From Buchananella felis (GTDB lineage Bacteria > Actinomycetota > Actinomycetes > Actinomycetales > Actinomycetaceae): 64,000 bases of DNA. Under the pieces are notes generated by a model, which saw only the letters and a list, made by a program, of their open reading frames with translations, was not told the origin of the DNA and ran no database searches. The position numbers and the translations under genes are program-made. Every line of letters begins with the position of its first letter. Position 1 is the stretch's first letter. The stretch is taken from the NCBI RefSeq assembly GCF_041380015.1, contig NZ_CP159978.1; one strand, given 5' to 3'. This document shows positions 9,015 through 17,917 of the stretch, one piece after another.

Positions 9015-12000
9015 CTAGGCGCGCGGCACCCCGGCCAGCACCTGCTTGGACAGCGGGGTGGAGTTGCCGAAGCGGTGGTTCGTGATGCTAACGGCCTGCT
9101 CCCGCACGAACGGCAGCACCTCGATGCGCGCGTGCCCGGTGACCGGGCCGTCCCACACTGCCAGGTCGATGCTGCCGCGCAGCTCGCTTTGCAGCTGGGC
9201 GGCGCTGCCACCCACCAGCCGGACGCGCACGTCCAGCCCCTCGGCGCTCCCGCCACCCGCGGGCGCACCGGCGGCCGCCAGGCGCGAGCGCAGCCTGGCC
9301 ACGTACTCGGCGTGCTCCTCCTGGCGCACCTCCACCTTGTAGCGGGCCAGCAGGGCGCGCAGCTCGCCGGGCAGCACCCCGGAGAGGCTGAGCTCGATCG
9401 GCTGCTCGGCGCTGGCATTCCCTGCGGCGCTGCGCCCACGCGAGGCAGCCACGGAGGAGCCGGCGGGCACGTCGAACTCGCCCACGGCAAGCGCGGCAGC
9501 CAGCACGCGCAGCACGTCGAGCGTGCTCGCCCCCGCCTCCACTCGCACCGAGGCCGGGGCCGGCTGGTAGCGCAGGTAGTTGCGTTCCACGCCCAGGGCG
9601 GTCGGGTCGTGCAGCACGTCGAACTCCGCCTCGCACTGCCTGGTCAGGCGCAGGCAGTGCTCGCGCAGGGCGGCAACATCGCCTGCCGCGTAGCCGCAGC
9701 GCTCGGCGGCCCGCACCAGACCCGCCAGTTGGGGCTTGAGGCGCTCGTCCCTAACGGCGGCCACCCCGCCGGCGGCCAGTCCGGCGACGATCCCGCCGTC
9801 CTCACCGGCCCCGCCCTGCGCACCCGCGCCGTCCCCGGGCAGCACGCGACCGAAACCGTAGAGGTAGTTGGGTCCGCCGGCCTTGAAGGTGGTGCCCACC
9901 GTAGAGCGCTTCCAGCCGCCGAAGGGCTGGCGCTGCACGATCGCGCCGGTGATGCCCCGGTTGACGTAGAGGTTGCCGGCCTGGACGTGGTCCAGCCAGT
10001 AGCCGATCTCCTGCGCGTCCAGCGAGTGCAGTCCGGCGGTGAGGCCGAACTCGGTGCCGTTTTGCACGGCCACGGCCTCCTCCAGGCTGTCCACGGCCAT
10101 GACGCCCAGGATGGGGCCGAAGTACTCCACCAGGTGGTACTCGGTGCCGGGCCGCACCCCGGAGCGCAGGCCCGGGCTCCACAGGCGCCCGGTCTCATCC
10201 AGACTGCGGGGCTGGAGTACCCACTTCTGCCCGCCGTCCAGGCGGGTCAGACCCCAGCGCAGCTTGTCCGTGAGGGGCACGGACAGCGGCCCCATCTGGG
10301 CCAGCGGGTTGGTGGGCCAGTCAACGGTCAGGGAGGAGACGGCGTCGATCAGCTGGTCCCTGAAACGCCGCGAGCGCGCCACGCTGCCCACCAGGATGAC
10401 CAGGGAGGCCGCCGAGCACTTCTGGCCGGCGTGCCCGAATGCGCTGGCCACCACGTCCTTGACGGCCAGGTCCAGGTCTGCGGCGGGGGTGACGACGATG
10501 GCGTTCTTGCCGCTGGTCTCCGCCAGCAGGTCCAGGTCCGGCCGCCAGCTCTTGAACAGGCGGGCGGTGTGGGCCGCGCCGGTGAGGACCACGCGCGCAA
10601 CGCGCGCGTCGCGCACCAGGGCCTCGCCGCGCTCGGCGTCGGGGACCACCAGCTGTACCACGCCGGCCGGCACGCCGGCCGCCTCCATGGCCTCCACCAG
10701 CAGGGCGCCGCAGCGCACGGCGGCGGGGGCGGGCTTGAGGATCGCGGGCGAGCCGGCCGCGAGCGCGGCCGCGACACCGCCGAAGGGGATGGCCAGGGGG
10801 AAGTTCCACGGCGGGGTGACCACGGTGAGGGCGGCGGGCTCGAAGCGGGCGCCGTCGGCCTCCACCGCGCCACTCATCCGCACCGCCTGGGTGGCGTAGT
10901 AGTGGGCGAAGTCCACGGCCTCGCTGACCTCGACGTCGGTCTGGTCAAGGGCCTTGCCGAGCTCGCTGGCGGCCACCTCGATCAGCTCGGCCCGGCGGGC
11001 CGCGAGCTCCACACCCACGCGGTGGAGCACCTCGGCGCGCTCTGCGGCGGGCAGGGCGGCCCACTCGCGCCCGGCAGCGAGCCCGCGCACGATCACGGCT
11101 TCCAGTTCGCCCGCGCTCTCCACGCGCGCGGCGGCCACGCCGGCCACGCCCAGCTGGGAGGTGGGCACGCGCCCCATGATGGCCTTGGCCCACTCGCGGT
11201 TGGCGGGCAGGGCCGGGTCGGTGTCTGCCGTGTTGGCAAAGGGCCATCCCTCAGCCTGCCCCGCCGCTGCGGCCAGGGATTCCCGCGTCTCGGCGCCCCG
11301 GTCCTGGGTCCGGTTGGGGCGGCACAGCTCGTGGCCGCGCCCGCTCTCTCCGGCCGGTGCGGCAGCGTCGTCCATCTCCTCGGGGAGGAACAGCGCGGCG
11401 GCCTGCCTGAACCGGGCGGCCTGGTCGGCAAAGGCGCCCTCCTGGGCGATGTCGAAGGAGGCGCTCATGAAGTTCTCCGGGGCGGAGTTTTCTTCCAGGC
11501 GGCGCACTAGGTAGGCGATGGCGACGTCGTACTCCTGGGGGCGCACGACGGGGACGTAGAGCAGCAGGTTGCCCACCTCGGCGCGCACGGCCTCGGCCTG
11601 CTGGGTGGCCATGCCTGAGAGCATTTCCACCTCCATGCCGTCGCGCGCGCCGCGCAGCCCGGCCAGCTCCCACGCGTAGGCGAGGGTGAAGAGGTTGTGG
11701 CCGGCCACGCCCAGGCGCACGTTGGCGGTGCGCTCGGGGGTCAGGGCCCAGTCCAGGACGCGCAGGTAGTTGGCGTCGGTGTGGGCCTTGGAGGGCCAGG
11801 TGGCCAGTTCCCAGCCGTGGGTGGCGGCCTCGACGCGCTCCATGGCCAGGTTGGCGCCCTTGACGACGCGCACCTTGATGCCGGCCCCGCCGCGTGCCCG
11901 GCGGGCCGCAGCCCACTCCTGCAGGCGCTGCATGGCGGGCAGGGCGTCGGGCAGGTAGGTCTGCAGCACGATCCCGGCCTCCAGGTGCAGGTGCTCGGGG

Positions 12001-12746
12001 CGGTCCAGCAGGCGGGTGAAGACCTCGATGGTCAGGTCCAGGTCGCGGTATTCCTCCATATCCAGGTTGATGAACTTGGGGCGGCCGGCGGCGCTCTCCT
12101 GGGCAGCGTAGGTGTAGAGGTGGGCCACGCGCTCCACGGACTGGGCCACCACCTCGTCGAAGCCCCACGGGTTGTGCGGGCCGGAGATGGCGGAGACCTT
12201 GAGGGAGACGTAGTCCACGTCGGGGCGGCGCAGCAGCTCCTCCACGGCGCGCAGGCGGCGGGCGGCCTCCTTCTCCCCCAGCACGGCCTCGCCGAGCAGG
12301 TTGATGTTGAGTCGTGCCCCGCCGGCGCTCAGGCGCGCGATGGCCGCACCGAGCTTGGCGTCGGAGACGTCCACCACCAGGTCCCCCACTAGGGACTGGA
12401 AGATGCGCCGCGCCATGGGGACCACGACCGAGGGGGCCAGCTTGGCGAGCTTGCCGCCGGCGGAGGCGGGCATGCCCAGCCAGGCGGGCAGGAAGTCGGG
12501 GCGCTGCTTGGTGAGGCGGGCCAGGTTGCGGGCGGCCACGCCGATGTCCTCGGTGCGGACCACGCCGTCCACGAAGCCGACGGTGAAGTCCAGTCCGCCC
12601 TCGGTGGCCAGCACGTCGGCCAGCAGGCGGGCGGCGCGGTCCTCCGGGTAGGTGGCGGAGGCCTTTGCCCACCGACGCGCCGTCTGGACGGCCAGGTCGA
12701 TGGCGGCGAGGTGGCTGGGCTGGGCGGGGACGCTCGGGGTGCTCAT
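9015..12746 (-). CDS. putA: Bifunctional proline dehydrogenase / delta-1-pyrroline-5-carboxylate dehydrogenase
   Basis: Oxidises proline to glutamate in two steps, with FAD in the N-terminal domain and NAD+ in the aldehyde dehydrogenase domain. The start is ATG 12746 (MSTPSVPAQPSHL), five bases after GGAGGAG; an in-frame ATG further upstream has no such site. In the 1243-residue product the proline dehydrogenase barrel covers ~60-460 (INLLGEAVLGEKEA, VSLKVSAISGPHNPW). An Ala/Gly/Asp-rich linker of ~70 residues follows. The ALDH domain runs ~500-960 (TPPWNFPLAIP, LLAETSGKNA, catalytic Cys in GHAGQKCSAAS). A C-terminal domain of ~280 residues completes it. There is no N-terminal DNA-binding domain, so it is not the autoregulatory enterobacterial type. 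Confidence 0.95.
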   Translation of the reverse strand: MSTPSVPAQPSHLAAIDLAVQTARRWAKASATYPEDRAARLLADVLATEGGLDFTVGFVDGVVRTEDIGVAARNLARLTKQRPDFLPAWLGMPASAGGKLAKLAPSVVVPMARRIFQSLVGDLVVDVSDAKLGAAIARLSAGGARLNINLLGEAVLGEKEAARRLRAVEELLRRPDVDYVSLKVSAISGPHNPWGFDEVVAQSVERVAHLYTYAAQESAAGRPKFINLDMEEYRDLDLTIEVFTRLLDRPEHLHLEAGIVLQTYLPDALPAMQRLQEWAAARRARGGAGIKVRVVKGANLAMERVEAATHGWELATWPSKAHTDANYLRVLDWALTPERTANVRLGVAGHNLFTLAYAWELAGLRGARDGMEVEMLSGMATQQAEAVRAEVGNLLLYVPVVRPQEYDVAIAYLVRRLEENSAPENFMSASFDIAQEGAFADQAARFRQAAALFLPEEMDDAAAPAGESGRGHELCRPNRTQDRGAETRESLAAAAGQAEGWPFANTADTDPALPANREWAKAIMGRVPTSQLGVAGVAAARVESAGELEAVIVRGLAAGREWAALPAAERAEVLHRVGVELAARRAELIEVAASELGKALDQTDVEVSEAVDFAHYYATQAVRMSGAVEADGARFEPAALTVVTPPWNFPLAIPFGGVAAALAAGSPAILKPAPAAVRCGALLVEAMEAAGVPAGVVQLVVPDAERGEALVRDARVARVVLTGAAHTARLFKSWRPDLDLLAETSGKNAIVVTPAADLDLAVKDVVASAFGHAGQKCSAASLVILVGSVARSRRFRDQLIDAVSSLTVDWPTNPLAQMGPLSVPLTDKLRWGLTRLDGGQKWVLQPRSLDETGRLWSPGLRSGVRPGTEYHLVEYFGPILGVMAVDSLEEAVAVQNGTEFGLTAGLHSLDAQEIGYWLDHVQAGNLYVNRGITGAIVQRQPFGGWKRSTVGTTFKAGGPNYLYGFGRVLPGDGAGAQGGAGEDGGIVAGLAAGGVAAVRDERLKPQLAGLVRAAERCGYAAGDVAALREHCLRLTRQCEAEFDVLHDPTALGVERNYLRYQPAPASVRVEAGASTLDVLRVLAAALAVGEFDVPAGSSVAASRGRSAAGNASAEQPIELSLSGVLPGELRALLARYKVEVRQEEHAEYVARLRSRLAAAGAPAGGGSAEGLDVRVRLVGGSAAQLQSELRGSIDLAVWDGPVTGHARIEVLPFVREQAVSITNHRFGNSTPLSKQVLAGVPRA

Positions 12747-12775
12747 GGTCTCCTCCGTTGGCTGACCGTCACGAT

Positions 12776-12803
12776 GGGCCGCCGTTTTTCGCCACGACGG
12801 CCC
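12776..12803 (-). promoter_or_regulatory. Hairpin in the putA leader
   Basis: The minus strand GGGCCGTCGT and ACGGCGGCCC pair over 10 bp (one G-T) around an 8-nt A-rich loop, about 30 bp upstream of the putA start. It could be an operator or an mRNA structure. Confidence 0.4.
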
Positions 12804-13061
12804 ACTATTTGTTATGCAGCTCACACTAGCGAGAGCGCGTGGTATTTGCAGCCATTTAAGCACCCTGCCCCACCGCTTTAGCGCTCCTTAAGTGGCGCTG
12901 TAGAGGGACGACGCTCCGCCCGCCGCCCCCAGCGCGCCCCGCGCCGGCCTGCCCGCGTCCCGGCGGGCGCGCGAACCCAAATCCGGCCCGGCGGATACGC
13001 ACCGACCGACGCAAGGAGCTGGCGGCCCGGCGGGCGAAGGAGCTGACGGCCCGGCGGCCGC

Positions 13062-13082
13062 GCCCCGCCCCGAAGGCGGGGC
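13062..13082 (-). terminator. Terminator-like hairpin after dtd
   Basis: GCCCCGCC - CCGAA - GGCGGGGC immediately beyond the dtd stop codon. Confidence 0.55.
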
Positions 13083-13089
13083 TCTCGGT

Positions 13090-13632
13090 TCAGCGGCGGG
13101 GGTCGGTGGAGTCCAGGATCAGGGTGAAGGGGCCGTCGTTGACGGACTCCACCTGCATCATGGCCCCGAAGCGACCGCTCTCCACGTGCAGCCCGTGCCC
13201 GCGCAGCAGCTCCTTGACGCGCTCGACCATCGGCTGGGCCACCTCCCCGCGCGCGGCCGCGCTCCAGGACGGGCGGCGCCCCTTGCGCGTGGCAGCGTGG
13301 AGCGTGAACTGGGAGACCACGAGCACCGGCGCGCCCACCTCGGTGGCCGAGGCGTCCTCCTGCTGCGCGCCGACATCACCTTCAGGGCAGCCCTCGGGGC
13401 CGGCCTCGCCCCGGTCGCTCTCCGCCGGGTCCGCGCCGCAGCCGGGCTGCGCGTACGAGGGAGGCAGGATGCGCAGTTCGGCGATCTTGCGGGCGATGTA
13501 GGCGGCGTCCTTCTCTGCGTCCTCGGTGGAGACGCCCACCAGGGCCAGCAGGCCGGGGCGGGGCAGCTGACCCACCACCTCGCCGTCCACCAGCACGCGG
13601 GCACTGAGCACCCGGGTCACCACGGCGCGCAT
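13090..13632 (-). CDS. dtd: D-aminoacyl-tRNA deacylase with an internal insertion
   Basis: Removes D-amino acids (and glycine from mischarged tRNA-Ala) from tRNA in the cytosol. The fold is clear: MRAVVTRVLSARVLVDGEVVG, PGLLALVGVSTED, the SQFTL active-site strand with the catalytic threonine, and NDGPFTLILDS, which includes the Gly-Pro motif. Dtd is normally ~145-150 residues; this one is 180 because ~40 Gly/Glu/Asp-rich residues lie between ILPPSYAQPG and VLVVSQFTL. They replace the usual short segment before the active-site strand. Its start overlaps the ygfZ stop by one base (TGATG), so the two are translationally coupled. Confidence 0.92.
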   Translation of the reverse strand: MRAVVTRVLSARVLVDGEVVGQLPRPGLLALVGVSTEDAEKDAAYIARKIAELRILPPSYAQPGCGADPAESDRGEAGPEGCPEGDVGAQQEDASATEVGAPVLVVSQFTLHAATRKGRRPSWSAAARGEVAQPMVERVKELLRGHGLHVESGRFGAMMQVESVNDGPFTLILDSTDPRR

Positions 13633-14918
13633 CAGCGCCCACGCAGTTCCGCGCCGGGGCGCTGGGCAGGGGAGGCGGAGGACTTGCCCTCCGGGTTCAC
13701 GATCTCCTCCTGCGTGGCGGGCACGTCCACGACTACCTCCTCACCGCCCTCGGTGGGCACCTGGGCGCGCACCAGCAGTTCGGAGTCAATCGCCACCGAG
13801 CGCTTCAGCATGGCCAGGGCCACGGGACCGAGCACGGGGTGCAGCACGGCGGAGGTGACGGCACCGACGGGCCTAGCACTCGCCGCGTCCCCACTGCCCG
13901 GCAGGACCGGGCTGCCGGGGGCGGGCAGCACTTCCTCACCCCCGTCCAGATGCAAGAACGCCAGGCGCCGCGGGGGACGCCCCAGGTTCACGATGCGGGC
14001 GACTGCCTCTTGGCCTCGGTAGCAGCCCTTGTCCAGGTGGACGGCGCTGCGCAGCCAGTCCAGCTCGTGGGGCACGCAGCGCTCGTCGACTTCGCGGCCC
14101 AGGCGGGGGCGCCAGCGCTCGACGCGCAGGGCCTCCCAGGCCAGGAAACCTGCGGGCGCCAAGCCCGCCGCCAGCAGGTCTGCGGCCGGGGTGGCGGCGC
14201 CCACCAGGGCCAGGCCTACGGCGCTCTGCTCGCCCGGGTGGGCCCCGGCGTAGTAGGTCGCGGAGCGCGGGTCGGGCCCCGGCCAGGGGTCCACCCACAC
14301 CAGGGAGCTGCCGGTGGCCCGCTCCAGCAGGGCGCGCAGGGCCAGGCGCAGGCGCTCGCCGGTGCCCGCACCGGCCTCGCCACCTCCCGCCACGCCGACA
14401 GGGGCGTCGTCAGCAACGTCGGCCACACCGGCGGCCACACCGGCGGCAACGTCGGCCACGAAATCCAGATGGAGGGCGGCCCCCACGGCGCGCAGGTCGG
14501 GGCGCGCTTCCACCTCGACGCGCAGCATGAAACGCATGGAGGCAAGGAAGTCGGCGCAGGCGGCGGCGCGGCCGGCGTCCAGCACGAGGTAGGTGGTGGT
14601 GGCGTCGTCCAGTACGAAGGCGGCGTGCTCCACGCGCCCGTTCGGGTCCAGGATCAGCAGCTCGCGGCTCTGCCCGGGGGCAAGGGCGCGCACGTCCTGG
14701 GTGGACAGGGTGGTCAGCCAGCTCAGGCGGTCGGGGCCGCTGACGGTCAGCACCTCCATGTGCCCCAGGTCCACCAGGGCACGCCCCGCGCACAGGGCGC
14801 GGTACTCTCCGGCGACGTTGCCGTAGTGCGCTATCGCGCCATCCAGCCGGACCGCGCCCTGCCCCAGGGCACGCGCCCCCGCCGCGCCGATCGACTCGGC
14901 GGCAACCGCAACGCTCAC
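13632..14918 (-). CDS. ygfZ: Folate-binding protein YgfZ (GcvT-like, Fe-S cluster maintenance)
   Basis: The YgfZ/IBA57 family uses tetrahydrofolate to help assemble or repair Fe-S clusters. The diagnostic motif K-G-C-Y-x-G-Q-E is present as DKGCYRGQEAVARI, and the GcvT-like core is seen in WLTTLSTQDVRALAPGQSRELL. At 428 residues it is longer than the typical ~330-370, partly through an Ala/Val/Asp/Gly-rich insertion (VADVAAGVAAGVADVADDA) at about residue 150-185. It is the middle gene of nitrobindin-ygfZ-dtd, with an 11-bp gap upstream and a 1-bp overlap downstream. Confidence 0.9.
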   Translation of the reverse strand: MSVAVAAESIGAAGARALGQGAVRLDGAIAHYGNVAGEYRALCAGRALVDLGHMEVLTVSGPDRLSWLTTLSTQDVRALAPGQSRELLILDPNGRVEHAAFVLDDATTTYLVLDAGRAAACADFLASMRFMLRVEVEARPDLRAVGAALHLDFVADVAAGVAAGVADVADDAPVGVAGGGEAGAGTGERLRLALRALLERATGSSLVWVDPWPGPDPRSATYYAGAHPGEQSAVGLALVGAATPAADLLAAGLAPAGFLAWEALRVERWRPRLGREVDERCVPHELDWLRSAVHLDKGCYRGQEAVARIVNLGRPPRRLAFLHLDGGEEVLPAPGSPVLPGSGDAASARPVGAVTSAVLHPVLGPVALAMLKRSVAIDSELLVRAQVPTEGGEEVVVDVPATQEEIVNPEGKSSASPAQRPGAELRGR

Positions 14919-14928
14919 GACGGCGCGC

Positions 14929-15552
14929 CTACTCGGCCACGCGGGCCATGCGCCCGGAGAAGTAGGCCTGCTCCTCCTGGCCGAAGGCCGCCATGTAACC
15001 GACCACCATCAGCTCGGAGTTCACCAGCCCGTAGTGGCGGCGCACGGACTCGACCACGGCGGCCTGCGGGGTGCCGGCCACCTCGATCGTGGCCACCTCG
15101 ATGCGCGGGCCCTGCGCGGCGCCGCGCCATGTGGCGGCGTGGCCGGCCGGGTCGGCGCTGACCAGCTCCAGGGCGGCGATGGGGGCCTCCACGCCCGCGC
15201 CGCCTCCCTCGGGGGCTTCCACCTCCTGGCCCGGCAGGCAGCGCCAGTAGGTGGTTTCGGTGAACCAGATCTGGTCCTTCTCCAGGTGCGCGTACCCCTG
15301 CGCGCCGGTGACGTCCACCCGCACCGCGCCGGTGGATCCGCGCAGACGCTCGGCGCCCTCGGGGCGCGTGGTCCAGGTGGTCCACGTCTGGCGCAGGTAG
15401 GGGCCGCCGTCGTGGTCGAAGGTCATCTCGTGAATCACCAGGCCGGCGTCGATGCCGGGGTAGGCGAGTTCACCGAATCCCTGCCAGGAACCCACCAGCC
15501 AAGCCAGCGGGTAGACCTCGGGAGCCAGGCCGTCAGGAAGAGAAAGAGTCAT
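14929..15552 (-). CDS. Nitrobindin-like heme-binding protein (FABP family, DUF1794)
   Basis: A small beta-barrel protein of the nitrobindin family. Characterised members bind heme and isomerise peroxynitrite. The N-terminal signature is PLAWLVGSWQGFGELAYPGI (family GxWxGxGxxxYP), and the C-terminal part carries the conserved YGLVNSELMVVGYMAAFG and YFSGRMARV. The start is taken at ATG 15552 (MTLSLPDGL) because family proteins begin close to this point; the ribosome site is weak. The 207 residues include a Gly/Glu-rich insertion near position 125. It is the first gene of the nitrobindin-ygfZ-dtd run. Confidence 0.87.
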   Translation of the reverse strand: MTLSLPDGLAPEVYPLAWLVGSWQGFGELAYPGIDAGLVIHEMTFDHDGGPYLRQTWTTWTTRPEGAERLRGSTGAVRVDVTGAQGYAHLEKDQIWFTETTYWRCLPGQEVEAPEGGGAGVEAPIAALELVSADPAGHAATWRGAAQGPRIEVATIEVAGTPQAAVVESVRRHYGLVNSELMVVGYMAAFGQEEQAYFSGRMARVAE

Positions 15553-15721
15553 GGCACCAAGCCTACTCGCGCCGCCGCGGCCGTGCCGGGGCGGGCAGGC
15601 GCCGGCGCAGTGTTTGCCGGCCGCACGGCCTCCGACCGCACCACCCCCGGGCCACATCGCCCCCGGGCCAACCCCCGGCCTCACCGACCCCGGCCTCACC
15701 GCCCTCGGGCCGCCCCGGCCG

Positions 15722-16783
15722 CTACCCGACCAGCACCCGCGCCACCGCGTAGACCACCACGCCGGTGAGCATGACGGGCAGGGCGTAGGCGGCCAGCTCG
15801 GCGCGGTGCAGGCGCAGCCCGCCCTCGCGGTTAAGCAGGGCGGGCCAGGCCGCCAGGCGAACGAACGCGACGGTCAATCCCACCAGCAGGCCCAGCAGCC
15901 CGCCCACGAACAGGTGCTCCCCCGCGCTCAGCGGCAGCAGCCATCGGCTCGCCCCGTAAGCCCCGCCCACGGCGGCCAGGGTGCAGGCGGCCAGGCGAGT
16001 GGTCCAGTTGCCGGGGATCGCGGTGACCAGGCCGGCCGCCGCCAGGCTGATCCCGCCCACCCCAACGAAGGGCAGCATGGCCGCCGACGTCGTCAACGCC
16101 AGCCAGCCGGTGCCCGCCAGCGCGATGAGCGCACCGGTGACGATCCCCGCCACCGACTCCACCAGGCCCGGCCGGCCACCCTCGCGCGCCATCTGGTGGA
16201 TGAACGCCGCGATGAGCGCGAAGCCCATCACCACCACGCTCCACGCGTAGTTGCCGGTGAGCTGCAGCAGGATGATGGCCGAAAGCCCGGAGAACGCGAT
16301 GACCAGTGGGCCGCCGCGCCGGCTGGGGATGCCGATGAGCGAGGGCCAGCCGTAGGCCAGCGATGCCAGCAGCGCGAAGGTCGGGTAGGCCTCCATTCGC
16401 TGCGGCAGGCGCGTGGAGATATAGGCGAAGGCCAGCGCGATCGCGGCCGAAACCAGCGCGATGGTCACCCCCGGGCGCGTGCCGAAGTTCGCTTCGAGGC
16501 TGGTGGCGTCGCTGGCTAGACGGCTGACGTTTGCCGCCCGTAGTCGCGGCCGCTCCACCGTCACGTGCACGCCCCCCTGACTTTCCTTGGTGTCCGACGA
16601 CGCCTCCGCCGCCCCTCCGCCTGCCAGCGCCGCCCCGCCGCCTGCCGCAGCGAGGGGGAGGGCGGGGGCAACGTCGTCCACCTGGGGCCCACCAAGGGGG
16701 GCGGTGGGCGTACCGGCGGTGCCGCTCTGGCCGCGGGCGGTGGTGCGATCTGCCGGGTCTAGGGAGGCTGATTGGGAGGTCAC
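15722..16783 (-). CDS. Polytopic membrane protein of unknown function
   Basis: No family is recognised. The N-terminal ~95 residues are cytoplasmic-looking and low in complexity (Ala, Gly, Pro, Asp), followed by about nine hydrophobic segments, e.g. VTIALVSAAIALAFAYIS, TFALLASLAYGWPSLI, LVIAFSGLSAIILLQLTG, SVVVMGFALIAAF and LPVMLTGVVVYAVARVLVG. The start is uncertain: GTG 16783 (VTSQSASLDP) is used here, but a TTG at 16819 is in frame. It is divergent from the PhoU-like gene and separated from the nitrobindin operon by 170 bp. Confidence 0.7.
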   Translation of the reverse strand: MTSQSASLDPADRTTARGQSGTAGTPTAPLGGPQVDDVAPALPLAAAGGGAALAGGGAAEASSDTKESQGGVHVTVERPRLRAANVSRLASDATSLEANFGTRPGVTIALVSAAIALAFAYISTRLPQRMEAYPTFALLASLAYGWPSLIGIPSRRGGPLVIAFSGLSAIILLQLTGNYAWSVVVMGFALIAAFIHQMAREGGRPGLVESVAGIVTGALIALAGTGWLALTTSAAMLPFVGVGGISLAAAGLVTAIPGNWTTRLAACTLAAVGGAYGASRWLLPLSAGEHLFVGGLLGLLVGLTVAFVRLAAWPALLNREGGLRLHRAELAAYALPVMLTGVVVYAVARVLVG

Positions 16784-17296
16784 GCCTGCAATCGTCCCAT
16801 AGGGGGCAACCCAACCCAACCATCGGTGCGAGCTGAATCACACAATCCGCGAGCGCGGCTTGGGTGATGGGTTACACTTGGGGTGACGTCGGGCCGCGAA
16901 AGCCCCGGGCTCCAACTAGAGCCGCTTCGAGCGGCATACGCGCCGACAGGCGCCTTCCGGCCCGGCGTCCCCATAGCTCCCTCCGCTGGAAATGCGCCCC
17001 GAACCGGCGCGGTTCCGGCGGTTTTCTCATTCCGGCCACCCGGAGGGGTCCCGGCGCGGGTGGGCACCCAACGTGGCGAATCTCAATCCCCTCCCCCTCC
17101 GGCCAGCAACGTGCCAAAAGTCCCTGGCTTAGAGCCAAATGCGCCGCTCGCCGCTCGCGCTTGCGCCTCCATCGCGGCCGCACGGGACAACCGGGCTCCC
17201 TTAGCACGCTCGCCAGGGTGCATACTGAGAGCGCGGACCGACCGTTCCCGGTTTGGCTATCGCTCGTTAACCCGATGCCGCGATAAGGAGACTCCG
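16784..17296. other. Divergent promoter region, membrane protein / phoU-pit
   Basis: About 510 bp with no convincing gene. It should hold both divergent promoters. A single GTTAACC half-site (about 17265) precedes the pit operon, but no 11-bp direct repeat like that at pstS was found. Confidence 0.4.
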
Positions 17297-17917
17297 GTGC
17301 GATTGCGCCCAACGCCCACCAACGGCCACCTTTTTGACCTCTACGCCCAGGTGGGAACTCACCTGACTGCCGCGGCAGCTGCGCTGTCGAAACTGATCTC
17401 GGCGGACATGCACGAGCGCGAGGCGCTCATGGACGCCCTGCACGAGGCCGAGCACGGCGCGGACGACGCGATTCACGCCGTGTTCGAGCGCATGAATTCC
17501 ACGTTCGTCACCCCGCTGGACCGCGACGACCTGGCCGACCTGGCAACCACGCTGGACGACTGCGTGGACCTGATCGACGAGGCCGGTGAGTTCTTCTACC
17601 TCTACAAGGTTTCCCGCGTCCCCGCCGAGCTGGTGGAGCAGGTCTCCCTGGTGGAGAAGTGCGCGGAGATCACGGCGGAGGTGCTGCCCAACCTGCGCAC
17701 CCCCTCCAACCTGCGCGAGTACTGGATGGAGATCAACCGCCTGGAGAACGCGGGCGACCGCGTCTACCGCAAGTGCGTCGGCAACCTGTTCGAGAACGAG
17801 AAGGACCCCATCGAGCTGATCAAGCTCAAGGAGGTCACCTGCGCGCTCGAGGCCGCCATCGACTCCTTCGAGAAGTTCGCGCACGTGGTGGAGACGATCG
17901 CACTTAAGGAAGCGTGA
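17297..17917 (+). CDS. PhoU-like Pit accessory protein (DUF47 family)
   Basis: A 206-residue, all-helical PhoU-like protein of the DUF47 family that is regularly paired with Pit phosphate permeases and thought to modulate them. The start is GTG 17297 (VRLRPTPTNGHLFDLY), preceded by AAGGAG. The family is recognised from FDLYAQVGTHLTAAAAALSKL, HEAEHGADDAIHAVFERMNSTFVTPLDRDD, the acidic repeat LDDCVDLIDEAGEFF, and INRLENAGDRVYRK. The E/D-rich ExxxD motifs are metal-cluster ligands in PhoU-type proteins. Its stop overlaps the pit ATG by one base (TGATG). Confidence 0.92.
   Translation: MRLRPTPTNGHLFDLYAQVGTHLTAAAAALSKLISADMHEREALMDALHEAEHGADDAIHAVFERMNSTFVTPLDRDDLADLATTLDDCVDLIDEAGEFFYLYKVSRVPAELVEQVSLVEKCAEITAEVLPNLRTPSNLREYWMEINRLENAGDRVYRKCVGNLFENEKDPIELIKLKEVTCALEAAIDSFEKFAHVVETIALKEA

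Noticed and set aside
8934..11510. 858-codon plus-strand frame opposite putA
   Set aside because: Antisense shadow; the PutA frame has motifs, start and ribosome site.
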